Shown here piece by piece: positions 8,651 to 17,129 of a DNA stretch of 64,000 bases. The stretch lies in assembly GCA_040386775.1 (NCBI GenBank), contig JAZKEU010000017.1, positions 246,316 to 310,315 on the forward strand, given 5' to 3'. The position numbers and the translations under genes are program-made. A model generated the notes under the pieces. The model did not search any database and had not been told where the DNA came from. It worked only from the letters and a program-made list of their open reading frames with translations. This DNA comes from Bdellovibrionota bacterium (GTDB taxonomy: Bacteria; Bdellovibrionota; Bdellovibrionia; Bdellovibrionales; JAEYZS01). Numbering within the stretch: the first letter of the stretch is position 1; the number at the start of each line of letters is the position of its first letter.

Positions 8651-9541
8651 ATGAGACTGCATCATTTGTTAATTTTAAATACAATATTAAGTACGATATT
8701 ATTTTCACAATTTTCTCAAGCGGCGTACGTAGAAAAAGTGAAGGGCAAAAAGATACTGGTCTTCTTAGATGGAATGTCTGTGAGTAAAGGAGATATGGTA
8801 GAAACCATTGATCCCACGTCGAAAAAGAAAACCGCTATTCTGAGAGTCACGACAGTAAAAGACGATAAAGCGATTGCAGAACTTGTGCGTGGTAAGGCGA
8901 AAATCAATCAAACAGTGTACACAAGAGCAGCTGGAAAATCTGTTGAATCACCGAAAGAAATGCCAACGACTAAAAAATCTGTAAAGAAAAGTACTGTTGC
9001 CAATCACAACTCCACATTTGCTATCGGCGGTATGTTAGGAGTTGGTTTTGATACCATGGAGCTAAAACTTCCGTACCCAACTCCCACTGAAACAGTAGAA
9101 ACCACAGGTATGGGATTCAGTTTAATGGCAGTTGCTGATATGAAGCTCAATGACTGGTTCTCAGTGAGAGCTCTAGCGGGGATGGAGCAGTTCAATGTAA
9201 AAGGTGACTCTGTGGATGGTGGTTCAGGTGGTTATTGTGTAACTTGTGAAACAGAAATCACCTACTTCAAAGGAGCGGCTTGGGGTAAAGTGAGTTTATT
9301 CAGCTCAGTTTGGGCGGGATTAGGTCTTGGGTTACAGCATCCTCTCAGCAAAAAGACAAATGCTCTTGATGAAGCATCAATCAAAAGTGAAGCCGTATAC
9401 ATGTTTGGGGGTGGAGCAGATGTTGAATTAACAGATAACATGTACATCCCGCTTCAAATTGAGTACGGTATGACTCCAAGTTCTGACTTTGCAAAGTCAA
9501 CCTACTATGGCGTTCGTGCTGGGGTTATGCTACGTTATTAA
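8651..9541 (+). CDS. Probable outer-membrane beta-barrel protein with N-terminal SH3-like segment
   Basis: No named family recognised. The 296-residue product has a signal peptide (MRLHHLLILNTILSTILFSQ, cut after QAA), then a small lysine-rich beta domain (KGKKILVFLDGMSVSKGD, about 30-95), a charged linker (TTKKSVKKSTVANH), and a C-terminal region of about 170 residues of alternating polar and hydrophobic strands ending in an aromatic residue (GVRAGVMLRY), as outer-membrane barrels do. A Cys pair (YCVTCE) sits in the middle. The amidohydrolase gene begins 4 bases after its stop, so the two may be cotranscribed. Confidence 0.65.
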   Translation: MRLHHLLILNTILSTILFSQFSQAAYVEKVKGKKILVFLDGMSVSKGDMVETIDPTSKKKTAILRVTTVKDDKAIAELVRGKAKINQTVYTRAAGKSVESPKEMPTTKKSVKKSTVANHNSTFAIGGMLGVGFDTMELKLPYPTPTETVETTGMGFSLMAVADMKLNDWFSVRALAGMEQFNVKGDSVDGGSGGYCVTCETEITYFKGAAWGKVSLFSSVWAGLGLGLQHPLSKKTNALDEASIKSEAVYMFGGGADVELTDNMYIPLQIEYGMTPSSDFAKSTYYGVRAGVMLRY

Positions 9542-9545
9542 ACTC

Positions 9546-10874
9546 ATGAAATATTTAATTCAGAATTCAACTCTCATCCCAATGATCAAAGATCGTGAAG
9601 TATTATCTAACGATCTCTTGATTGAAAATGGAATCATCAAGCAAATCGGAAAGATTCAACCGGATTCAAACACTCATGTGATTGATGCCAAGGATTGCTT
9701 TACTTTACCCGGTTTTATCCAAGGACATATTCATCTTGTACAAACTCTCTTAAGGCATCAAGCCGATGATTTAGAGCTTTTGGATTGGCTAAAGGAGCGC
9801 ACCTGGCCCTTTGAAGCCGCAATGGATGGTGATGCCATCGAAGCATCAAGTCTGCTCGGAACTTCAGAGCTTTTGTTGGGTGGAACAACAACAATTTGTG
9901 ATTACGGAACCACACACTCTCATGAAAGAGTCTTTAAAGTCGTAGAAAAAATGGGATTACGATACATCGGTGGAAAAACTCAGATGGATCAAGGTGAAGG
10001 CGTTCCAGCCCCTCTTTTAGAAAAAACAGATACTTCTTTGAGAGAAGTCTATGACCTTGGTAAAAAGTGGCATAAGGCTCATGGGAACAGAATTCAGTAC
10101 GCGGTTACCCCAAGGTTTGCCGTGAGCTGTACAGAAAATCTTTTGAGAGAATCGGTAAAAATGGCTCGCCAAAATGGTTGGTATTTACAAACGCACTCTT
10201 CAGAAAACAAAGGGGAGATTGAGCTTGTCGAAAAATTAACAGGCAGAAAAAATATTTCCTATTTAAATGACTTAGAATTTTCTGGGGAAGATACAATTCT
10301 CGCTCACTGTGTGCATCTCACTGAGAAAGAGATGGCGATTTTGGCAGAGACAAAAACAAGAGTATGTCATTGTCCTGGTTCCAATTTAAAATTGGCATCT
10401 GGTATTGCGGATATTCCTGAAATGTTAAAAAGAAAAATTCCCGTGCTGTTAGGTGCAGACGGTGCCCCGTGCAACAATCGCTTAAGTATTTTTAATGAAA
10501 TGGGATTGGCAGCCACGATTCACAAGGTCAAATACGGTCCATTGAGTATGCCAGCGTGGCAAGTTCTAAAGATGGCTACCGTAGATGCAGCCAAAGCTCT
10601 AAGGCTGGATAAAGAAATAGGCACGTTGGAAGTGGGAAAGAAGGCCGATATCGTTATTTTGTCTCGTAAATCTCTCTCGATGAATCCTGATGGCGATCCC
10701 GCCTCACAAATAGTTTACGGTGCTCATCCTAACGATGTGGCTTACGTTTTTGTAGAGGGAAAAATGCTAGTGGATAAATCTAAACTGACATCTGTAAAAG
10801 AAGAATCAGTGATCGAACAATCTCGAGATGCTTGGAATAGAACCCGTCCTAAAATGAAAGAATTTATTGTTTGA
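9546..10874 (+). CDS. Amidohydrolase, SAH/MTA deaminase or chlorohydrolase-like (TrzA/AtzB/SsnA group)
   Basis: A metal-dependent cytoplasmic amidohydrolase of 442 residues. Metal ligands are visible in order: GFIQGHIHL (His-x-His, near 61), THSSENKGEIE (near 215), AHCVHLT (near 254) and LGADGAPCNN (Asp near 305). The family deaminates or dechlorinates purine- or triazine-like rings; S-adenosylhomocysteine or methylthioadenosine deamination is the most likely housekeeping role but substrate cannot be read from sequence. The ATG at 9546 follows the preceding stop by 4 bases; an upstream in-frame start at 9489 would lie inside that gene. It overlaps the next start by 4 bases. Confidence 0.85.
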   Translation: MKYLIQNSTLIPMIKDREVLSNDLLIENGIIKQIGKIQPDSNTHVIDAKDCFTLPGFIQGHIHLVQTLLRHQADDLELLDWLKERTWPFEAAMDGDAIEASSLLGTSELLLGGTTTICDYGTTHSHERVFKVVEKMGLRYIGGKTQMDQGEGVPAPLLEKTDTSLREVYDLGKKWHKAHGNRIQYAVTPRFAVSCTENLLRESVKMARQNGWYLQTHSSENKGEIELVEKLTGRKNISYLNDLEFSGEDTILAHCVHLTEKEMAILAETKTRVCHCPGSNLKLASGIADIPEMLKRKIPVLLGADGAPCNNRLSIFNEMGLAATIHKVKYGPLSMPAWQVLKMATVDAAKALRLDKEIGTLEVGKKADIVILSRKSLSMNPDGDPASQIVYGAHPNDVAYVFVEGKMLVDKSKLTSVKEESVIEQSRDAWNRTRPKMKEFIV

Positions 10875-12016
10875 AAAACATTTTTCAAAAAAATATTTTA
10901 AACCCCATCGTAGATTTATTAAAGCAAGGGCTAACTCCTGAGAAATTAGCACTTTCCCTTTGTGCAGGGATTGCAATCTCATGTTTTCCGGTTTTGGGAT
11001 CCACAACAATTTTGTGTGCGCTATTTGCTCATTTTTTTAAGGTGAATCATATTGCAATTCAGATCGCCAACTATGTTTGTTATCCTCTCCAATTCGCTCT
11101 ATTAATTCCTTTCTTTCTAATGGGTAATTATATTTTTGGTTACGAAAAAATGATTTTTAACATTCAAGATATGCTTACTCACTTTCAAATCGATACTGTA
11201 GGTTTTTTTCAGACTTACACAGGCCTTGCCTTACGGGCTTGTGTTGCTTGGTTGATAAGCGCTCCTATTATTGGATTGGCAACTTACTATCCACTTAAAA
11301 TACTTGTTCAAAGAATCTCTAAGAAGCAAGCGGCTAGCATGGTGATATTAATTTTTTTTACAAGTATAGCAAATGCGGAAATTTTTAAATTCACAGGTAC
11401 AGCTAAAAATACAAAAGGGGAAGTGGTCTATACAGAAAAACATAAAGTTATCCTTGATAATAATAAAGTTATTTCAAGTGAAACGCTTTACTATAGCCAT
11501 GAAGATAAACTTATTGCGGAGCTTAAATCAGATTATAAAACCAGTATGTTTTTACCAGAATATATCTTTAAAGATCTAAGAAGTGGAATCGAACATATTG
11601 TTGTTAAAGATGGCGACAAGCTGTTGTTAAAGTCTAAAGAAAATGAAAAATCTAATATAAAAACAAAAATTATAAAAGCATCTGAGAAGATGGTATCTTG
11701 CCAAGGATTTCATTATTTTATTCGAGAGAATCTTGATAAATTTAAAAGAAATGAAGACAAGGACATTCAGCTTATTTTACCAGGGTTATTGGATTATTTT
11801 ACATTCAATATAAGAGCTCAAGACAAAAAACAGACAGAAGGACCTATTGTAAATTTAAAAATGACGGTAAATAGCTGGGTTTTAAAAATGTTTGTGCAAA
11901 CAGTAGATATCGAATACGATACAATTAAAAAACAACTTTTAAAGTATCGGGGTGCCTCTAATATTTTAACTGATAGTGGCAAGACTCAAGATGTTGAAAT
12001 TACGTATCAATATTAA
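10871..12016 (+). CDS. DUF2062 membrane domain fused to an exported domain of unknown function
   Basis: The start is TTG, overlapping the previous stop (TTGA). Residues 1-155 match the DUF2062 pattern: GLTPEKLALSLCAGIAISCF, PVLGSTTILCALFAHFF, NYVCYPLQFALLIPFF, then a further hydrophobic segment near 120-145. From about residue 150 the sequence looks like an independent signal peptide: KKQAAS, a hydrophobic run VILIFFTSIA, and an ANA site before EIFKFTG. The last 210 residues are soluble, beta-rich and end DVEITYQY. An internal ATG at 11339 could start a separate secreted protein. One polypeptide with a periplasmic tail, or two fused genes, are both possible. Confidence 0.7.
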   Translation: MKNIFQKNILNPIVDLLKQGLTPEKLALSLCAGIAISCFPVLGSTTILCALFAHFFKVNHIAIQIANYVCYPLQFALLIPFFLMGNYIFGYEKMIFNIQDMLTHFQIDTVGFFQTYTGLALRACVAWLISAPIIGLATYYPLKILVQRISKKQAASMVILIFFTSIANAEIFKFTGTAKNTKGEVVYTEKHKVILDNNKVISSETLYYSHEDKLIAELKSDYKTSMFLPEYIFKDLRSGIEHIVVKDGDKLLLKSKENEKSNIKTKIIKASEKMVSCQGFHYFIRENLDKFKRNEDKDIQLILPGLLDYFTFNIRAQDKKQTEGPIVNLKMTVNSWVLKMFVQTVDIEYDTIKKQLLKYRGASNILTDSGKTQDVEITYQY

Positions 12017-12084
12017 ATAGCAAAACTTTTTTTATCTAAAGTTTTTCACCTATGTCTCCGATTGAGATACAAGAGGAAATAATC

Positions 12085-12699
12085 GTGAAAACTAACATTC
12101 TACATTCTATGGCGAGAATAATAGTTTTGCTTTTTTGCACGTCACTACTGATTCCTTTTCAGAATTGTTCTGTTTATAAATCCGAAGGCAGAAAAGATTT
12201 TTCCAGCAGTTTAGATCAAGCTGCAGACAAAGGTTGTTATCCTTACATTGATACAAATTTAGCTATGGAATTTATGGATATCCTCGATGACTCTTTGAAT
12301 GTTTATAAAAATAAAGTCGAGGGCGAAGATGCGCACTCCTGTGATTTTAGAGCAGCAGGGCATTTACTTAACCATATCAATTGCAAGATTTCTCAAGGAA
12401 ATGGTGAACACGCACTCTTATTGAAACAAAATGGTGCCCTTGCTTTTGAAGATACGCAGGCCATTTGGACAGCGCCTGCAGCGGGAACTAGGCCGGGATT
12501 TGTAGGTAACAATCATGGTGGTTACATCACTTTAGATGCAGATGGATTGTACACCATTAAATATCTCGCTCTAGATGATAATGAATTAAAAGGTGTCGGT
12601 TGTGCAGTGAGACTCACAATTCCTGATTACAACACAAACGCCATCGCCACCCAAAACACGCTCTCAAAAATAACTTTAGAAATGGCGATGAAAAGGTGA
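12085..12699 (+). CDS. Lipoprotein, function unknown
   Basis: A GTG start at 12085 is preceded by a strong ribosome-binding site (GAGGAAATAATC) and yields a typical lipoprotein signal, ending IPFQNC with Cys as the lipidation site; an upstream ATG at 12052 has no such site. Mature protein of about 170 residues has several Cys (KGCYP, HSCDFR, INCKI, GVGCAV) and no recognised domain. The QNC lipobox is shared with the cysteine-repeat lipoprotein at 14247. The last codons (AMKR and stop) are supplied by a palindromic repeat shared with the convergent M48 gene. Confidence 0.7.
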   Translation: MKTNILHSMARIIVLLFCTSLLIPFQNCSVYKSEGRKDFSSSLDQAADKGCYPYIDTNLAMEFMDILDDSLNVYKNKVEGEDAHSCDFRAAGHLLNHINCKISQGNGEHALLLKQNGALAFEDTQAIWTAPAAGTRPGFVGNNHGGYITLDADGLYTIKYLALDDNELKGVGCAVRLTIPDYNTNAIATQNTLSKITLEMAMKR

Positions 12700-12772
12700 G
12701 CCGCACCTTTTCCAAAGTTTCGCGTTATTTGACGCAGATCTGTGGAAAAGGTGCGGCTCACCTTTTCATCGC
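12685..12772. repeat. Palindromic element, copy 1 (between convergent genes)
   Basis: An 88-base near-perfect palindrome. The outer arm contains AAAGGTGAGCCGCACCTTT and its reverse complement; the middle contains GCGTTATTTGACGC. Each outer arm is itself a hairpin (AAAGGTG with CACCTTT), so the element can fold as three hairpins or one long stem. In this copy symmetry extends outwards through GCGATG, so both convergent genes end in the same residues AMKR and use the TGA in the repeat. Confidence 0.8.
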
Positions 12773-13981
12773 TTTTACTCTTTGGATTACAGGTGGGTGG
12801 GTGTATTCAAAAAAAACTTTGAGAGGGTGAGGATTTAAATTCGATAATGAATCCACTGACATTTTTTTTAAAGCATTCACTAATTCTTGGGAGTGGCCGT
12901 AGGTTCTCGCGGCATAACTGTCGGCCTCGAACTCATATTTTCTAGAAAGATAGAGACTATAGAGGGAAATCATTGTTGAAATCGGAGAATAAAATATTCC
13001 AAAGAATACAAAACTTGCATAAATCGAAATATTTTCCATCTGGAAAGCTTTGAATATTTCAGGGTTTTTCATGAACAAAGAAAAAACATAAAAAGTTAGC
13101 CCAGTTGTAAATATAGAAACAAAGAGCTGTCTAAAAATATGTTTTTCTTTGTAGTGACCAATTTCGTGAGCGAGAATGGATACTAACTCTTGCTGCGTGT
13201 GCTTTTGGATCAAAGTATCAAAGAGAACGATTCTGCGGAATTTTCCAAAACCGGTAAAGTAGGCGTTGGCCTTAGTGGAGCGTTTACTGCCGTCCATTTT
13301 AAATAGCCCTGAAAGTTTAAAATTTTCCTTTTTGGCAAAATTTTCGATTTCTGTTTTTAGAGGTCCCTCTTCAAGGGGTTCAAATTTATTAAAGAGTGGC
13401 ATAATGGTCACCGGTGCTATAAACATCACAAAAAGTTGGAACAAAATAATAAAAGCAAAAACCCAAAGCCAAGCGTTATTTACAGTTTCAAAAAACCAGA
13501 AAATAACAGCGAGAACAATTCCTCCTATCAGAACTCCCATAAGAACGCTTTTGAATAAGTCTCCAATAAAGGTTTTCGGTGTGGTTTTATTAAAACCAAA
13601 TTTTTCCTCTATAACAAAGGTATCATAAATATGAAACGGTAAACCAATAAGTCCACCCAGAAGCGAAAGTGTTGCGATGTAAAGTAGTCCTTGGAAAATA
13701 GGATTTGAAGTGACATCTCGAATTTGTAAATCAATAAAATTAAATCCACCCAATGCGATAAAGGTAACTAAAAGCAAAGTGGAGATTGCTCCTTCGAGTA
13801 ACGCGAACTTAGTGTTGGTCTTTAAGTATGCTTGAGATTTTTTGTATTTTTCTTGATCATAAAAACCTTGAAATTCAGTCGGAACTTCCGTTTGGATGTT
13901 CTTGATATTCAGGAGGTCAATGATTGAAGAAAATAGGTAGCTACCAATGATAATTATAAAAACAATATACTCTAGCTTCAT
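12758..13981 (-). CDS. M48 family (Ste24/CAAX-type) membrane metalloprotease
   Basis: About 407 residues with an N-terminal membrane helix (LEYIVFIIIIGSYLFSSI), three further hydrophobic segments, and the zinc site LAHEIGHYKEKH near residue 265, with the third ligand region YEFEADSYAARTYG near 345. Such Ste24-like enzymes cleave membrane-associated or prenylated peptides in eukaryotes; bacterial roles are probably in envelope quality control. The ATG at 13981 is given; TTG at 14017 with a GAGGAG site is an alternative start that adds 12 residues. It ends inside palindromic element copy 1. Confidence 0.9.
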   Translation of the reverse strand: MKLEYIVFIIIIGSYLFSSIIDLLNIKNIQTEVPTEFQGFYDQEKYKKSQAYLKTNTKFALLEGAISTLLLVTFIALGGFNFIDLQIRDVTSNPIFQGLLYIATLSLLGGLIGLPFHIYDTFVIEEKFGFNKTTPKTFIGDLFKSVLMGVLIGGIVLAVIFWFFETVNNAWLWVFAFIILFQLFVMFIAPVTIMPLFNKFEPLEEGPLKTEIENFAKKENFKLSGLFKMDGSKRSTKANAYFTGFGKFRRIVLFDTLIQKHTQQELVSILAHEIGHYKEKHIFRQLFVSIFTTGLTFYVFSLFMKNPEIFKAFQMENISIYASFVFFGIFYSPISTMISLYSLYLSRKYEFEADSYAARTYGHSQELVNALKKMSVDSLSNLNPHPLKVFFEYTHPPVIQRVKAMKR

Positions 13982-14060
13982 ATGCTTTAGCTTTGAATAG
14001 GGCGCTAATTTAGTCAATATGCTCCTCAATATAAGTGCTATTAAATAAAAATTTTTATTC

Positions 14061-14088
14061 TCAAGTTAAGACATTTTATAGCCGATAG
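14061..14088 (+). promoter_or_regulatory. Candidate sigma-28 (FliA) promoter
   Basis: TCAAGTTA (14061-14068) and GCCGATAG (14081-14088) are 12 bases apart. The FliA consensus is TAAAGTTT, about 11 bases, GCCGATAA, giving six of eight and seven of eight matches. It is the only GCCGATA-type site seen in an intergenic region of this window. It would drive the cysteine-repeat lipoprotein with a leader of about 150 bases that contains a small hairpin (arms GTGTCT and AGACAC near 14107-14123). Confidence 0.45.
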
Positions 14089-14246
14089 GTTGGATATAGA
14101 AGTTTGTGTGTCTTTAAGAGACACCATTCTTGGAATTGATGAATTCTGATAGCCATCAGCTGGATATAGGTCCAGAGAGGCGTAAGTTTCATTACATATT
14201 TTACGTTAAGTTCTGCGATAATGTATCTATTGAGGGGTTATTAATT

Positions 14247-16406
14247 ATGAAGAGTTTCACTGCACATATCGTAAGAAAATGGGCTTTCTATTCTGTGACT
14301 ATTTTTTCCACAGTAGTTTTAGTGTCCTATCAAAACTGCGGAAAAGTAAAATTTAGCGCTTCAAGAGATCAAACGCTCACACCACAGTCTTGCGGATCTA
14401 TTTCAATGGCTCCACCTAACGGATTGTCAGAAAATACAAGTGTGGCCTTTACAGTGACACCTCCGAATGGGATTACAATATCAGATCTTTCTTGGAGCTT
14501 TACTAAAGGTTCAAGCTCTACAGTAGTTTATTCGACAACAACAAATCCAGCAGTTCACACATTCAATCATGCCAGTGAGGGTGTTGGAGATTATTTAGCT
14601 ACGGCAATTTTTATGAAGAGCGATGGTAATGGTTGTGAACTTGCACAATCGTTCCAAATTATCACGGGTGATCTTTGCGTTGATCCTTCGGGTATCAGTG
14701 GTCCAACGGTTGGTTTTGTAGGTGAATTGACATCACCATTCTCTGTCGACTACGAAGATTGTTTTGTTGGAACTGCAGTTTGGGATATGGATAATGATGG
14801 AATCCCAGAGCATACAGTTTCTGTGACGGATTCAGTAACTCATACTTACACAGCACCAGGAACTTACACCGTGACTGTCACGGTGATTGATGGCGAAGAT
14901 AACTCGCAAACAGTTTTAACTTCTACAATTGTAGTTAATTATCCGAATTGTCCAAATGGAGCAACAAATCCACCTGATTGTAATCAATGTCCAGTAGGAC
15001 AAACTCCTGTAGGAGGTCAGTGCGTACCGAGTTGTACGAATGGTGCCATCAATCCTCCGCTCTGTACAAACTGTCCAGCAGGTCAAACTCCAGTGGGCGG
15101 TCAGTGCGTACCCAATTGTCCGAATGGAGCAAATAATCCTCCGACATGTACAACATGCCCAGTGGGTCAAACTCCTATTGGTGGTCAGTGCGTACCCAAT
15201 TGTCCAAACGGCGCAACAAATCCGCCTTCATGTACAAGATGTGATGCGGGTCAAATTTTAGTAAATAATCAATGCATAAACGATTGTCCAAATGGAGCAA
15301 TCGATCCTCCTGCGTGTATAACATGTTTACCTGGACAATTTATTATTGGAGGTCGATGTACGACTCCAGTAAATTGTATGGTGGGTACAACTCAAGTTCT
15401 GCATGGAGCAACTAGAACATTCTACGACAATTCGAATGTAGGTTGTGGAGCGGGTCAGTCTCCAAGTTGCGCAAGCCAAGCTAGAACTTGTGATAATGGT
15501 GTGATGAGCGGATCACAAAACTTCGCTGCGATTGCATGTCAGTCGATAAGCTGTCCAACAACTTGTCAAAATGGCGCAATCAATTTTCCAGCATGTACAA
15601 CGTGTCCGGCAGGAAGAGTTATTGTTGACGGTCAGTGTGTTATTCCATCAGGTTGTAACGTCAATGGAACTCCGATGGTTCATGGAGAAACAAGAAGCTT
15701 CTATCCATCTTCAGCAGTTTCTTGCGGAGGATCTTGTACTCCAGAATCTAGAACTTGCAACAACGGTGTAGTCAGTGGAAATACGGCAAATACAGCTACA
15801 ACTTGTTCAGTAGCAGCATGTACATCTTGTACTCTAGATGGAATAACGGTGGCTCACGGTCAGTCGAGAGATTTCTTTATTGAGTCCGCGGTAACTTGTA
15901 GTGGATCGTGTTCTTCGATTTCTAGAACTTGTAATAATGGATCGTTCACAGGTGATCCTGCTTACAATCGCGCAACTTGCGTAGAAGCAATCTGTAATCA
16001 CAATTGGCAAATCGGTGAATGGAGTGCCTGCAGTGTGACAGCATGTGGACAAACAGGAACGCAAACTCGATCTGTAATTTGTATGAGAAGTGATGGTGTT
16101 GTAGCTGATGATTCAGCTTGCGGAACTAAGCCTGCGAATGTGCAAGCATGTTCTACGGCTCCTTGTAATCAAGCAGGGTGTTGGACATGCGTAGGAACTG
16201 ATTCTGAATGCTATCCAGGGCCTGCAGCAGGTTGCGGATACGGAGGATACTTGAGTGCACATGGTGGACCCGATTTAAGAAAGACATCTTGTGCGCAAAT
16301 AGGTGATAGAGCCGGCTTCCAAAGATCACGTCCATCAGGAGTTATCTGTGATGGCGGTTGGTTGTCTTGTGAACCATGTAAACCTAACGGCATTGGCGGA
16401 AACTAG
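14247..16406 (+). CDS. Large cysteine-repeat lipoprotein with PKD and TSP1 domains
   Basis: 719 residues from ATG 14247 (site GAGGGG upstream; an in-frame start at 14130 lacks one). A lipoprotein signal ends VSYQNC. Then come an Ig-like segment, a PKD-like domain (about 175-235, HTYTAPGTYTVTVTV), five tandem 28-residue units (84-base period, 14949-15368) of the type NGAxxPPxCxxCPxGQTPxGGQC, a sixth unit further on, three about 50-residue units of the type HGxTRxFYxxxxVxC...RTCxNG, and a TSP1-like module (WQIGEWSACSVTACGQTGTQ) before a Cys-rich tail. The architecture suggests a surface adhesin or binding protein; the function is inferred. A terminator follows. Confidence 0.8.
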   Translation: MKSFTAHIVRKWAFYSVTIFSTVVLVSYQNCGKVKFSASRDQTLTPQSCGSISMAPPNGLSENTSVAFTVTPPNGITISDLSWSFTKGSSSTVVYSTTTNPAVHTFNHASEGVGDYLATAIFMKSDGNGCELAQSFQIITGDLCVDPSGISGPTVGFVGELTSPFSVDYEDCFVGTAVWDMDNDGIPEHTVSVTDSVTHTYTAPGTYTVTVTVIDGEDNSQTVLTSTIVVNYPNCPNGATNPPDCNQCPVGQTPVGGQCVPSCTNGAINPPLCTNCPAGQTPVGGQCVPNCPNGANNPPTCTTCPVGQTPIGGQCVPNCPNGATNPPSCTRCDAGQILVNNQCINDCPNGAIDPPACITCLPGQFIIGGRCTTPVNCMVGTTQVLHGATRTFYDNSNVGCGAGQSPSCASQARTCDNGVMSGSQNFAAIACQSISCPTTCQNGAINFPACTTCPAGRVIVDGQCVIPSGCNVNGTPMVHGETRSFYPSSAVSCGGSCTPESRTCNNGVVSGNTANTATTCSVAACTSCTLDGITVAHGQSRDFFIESAVTCSGSCSSISRTCNNGSFTGDPAYNRATCVEAICNHNWQIGEWSACSVTACGQTGTQTRSVICMRSDGVVADDSACGTKPANVQACSTAPCNQAGCWTCVGTDSECYPGPAAGCGYGGYLSAHGGPDLRKTSCAQIGDRAGFQRSRPSGVICDGGWLSCEPCKPNGIGGN
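14949..15368 (+). repeat. Five tandem 84-bp coding repeats
   Basis: Units begin at 14949, 15033, 15117, 15201 and 15285, each opening TGTccnaAyGG and encoding a Cys-rich 28-residue unit. Units 1-3 are closest to each other and units 4-5 more diverged, so copy number could change by recombination or slippage. Confidence 0.8.
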
Positions 16407-16424
16407 AATCACAGTATTCTAAAA

Positions 16425-16460
16425 ATAAAAAACCCAAGCGAAGGCTTGGGTTTTTTATTT
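16425..16460. terminator. Bidirectional rho-independent terminator
   Basis: Stem AACCCAAGC with GCTTGGGTT around a short loop, flanked by an A tract on the left and T tract (TTTTTTATTTT) on the right. It lies between the convergent cysteine-repeat lipoprotein and ssb and can serve both. Confidence 0.85.
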
Positions 16461-16485
16461 TGTACTTTAGATTTTATCTTAAATA

Positions 16486-16944
16486 CTAAAATGGAATTTC
16501 TTCGTCCGAATTAAATGATGGCTCTGCACCAAAATCTTGAGCAAAGTTATCGCCACCACCTGCAGATTGAGAAGATGCGCCAGCTCCAGCATTTGCAGAT
16601 CTTTCACCCGCAGCGCCTAAGAATTGAACTGTGTTTGCTACAACTTCTGTAGAATATTTTTTTTGACCAGAAGCTTGATCTTCCCAAGAACGAGTTTGAA
16701 GTTTTCCTTCAACGTACACTTGGCGTCCTTTAGCTAAATGTTGACCACAGATTTCAGCCATCTTTCCCCAAACTACAATTCTATGCCATTCAGTTTTTTC
16801 CTGCATGTCACCAGTCTGTTTGTTTTTCCATGATTCGCTAGTCGCAACAGAAAATCTCGCGATAGCTTGGCTTGTCGCCGTGTACTTTAATTCTGGATCT
16901 GACCCAAGACGACCAACGATGATGACTTTATTAACTCCTGCCAT
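16486..16944 (-). CDS. ssb: Single-stranded DNA-binding protein
   Basis: 152 residues with the SSB OB-fold: [20 protein letters not shown], then [15 protein letters not shown]-like sequence, [20 protein letters not shown] and [17 protein letters not shown]. The flexible Gly/Ala/Ser-rich linker leads to the acidic tip DEEIPF, which in this family recruits repair and replication partners. It binds single-stranded DNA as a tetramer in the cytoplasm. It stands alone between a terminator and palindromic element copy 2. Confidence 0.97.
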   Translation of the reverse strand: MAGVNKVIIVGRLGSDPELKYTATSQAIARFSVATSESWKNKQTGDMQEKTEWHRIVVWGKMAEICGQHLAKGRQVYVEGKLQTRSWEDQASGQKKYSTEVVANTVQFLGAAGERSANAGAGASSQSAGGGDNFAQDFGAEPSFNSDEEIPF

Positions 16945-17051
16945 AATATTCCTTCCCCTATCATTTTGACTTAAACTTAATTGTTTCTCGTTAAGATAGA
17001 GCGCTTAGTTTCAGTAAAACTAAATCAGGAGAAAGACTCGAGTCAAAAAAA

Positions 17052-17129
17052 TAAAAGGTGAGCCGCACCTTTTCCAAAGTCTTGCGTCATGTGACGCAAA
17101 TCTTTAGAAAAGGTGCGGCTCACCTTTTA
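17052..17129. repeat. Palindromic element, copy 2 (between ssb and gspN)
   Basis: Same structure as copy 1: left arm AAAGGTGAGCCGCACCTTT, middle TTGCGTCATGTGACGCAA (a perfect inner palindrome), right arm reverse complement of the left. Its right edge supplies the TAA stop of gspN (17127-17129). Confidence 0.8.

Noticed and set aside
14916-15261. Open frames on both strands through the tandem repeats
   Set aside because: They arise from the 84-base periodicity, a multiple of three, which keeps other frames open.
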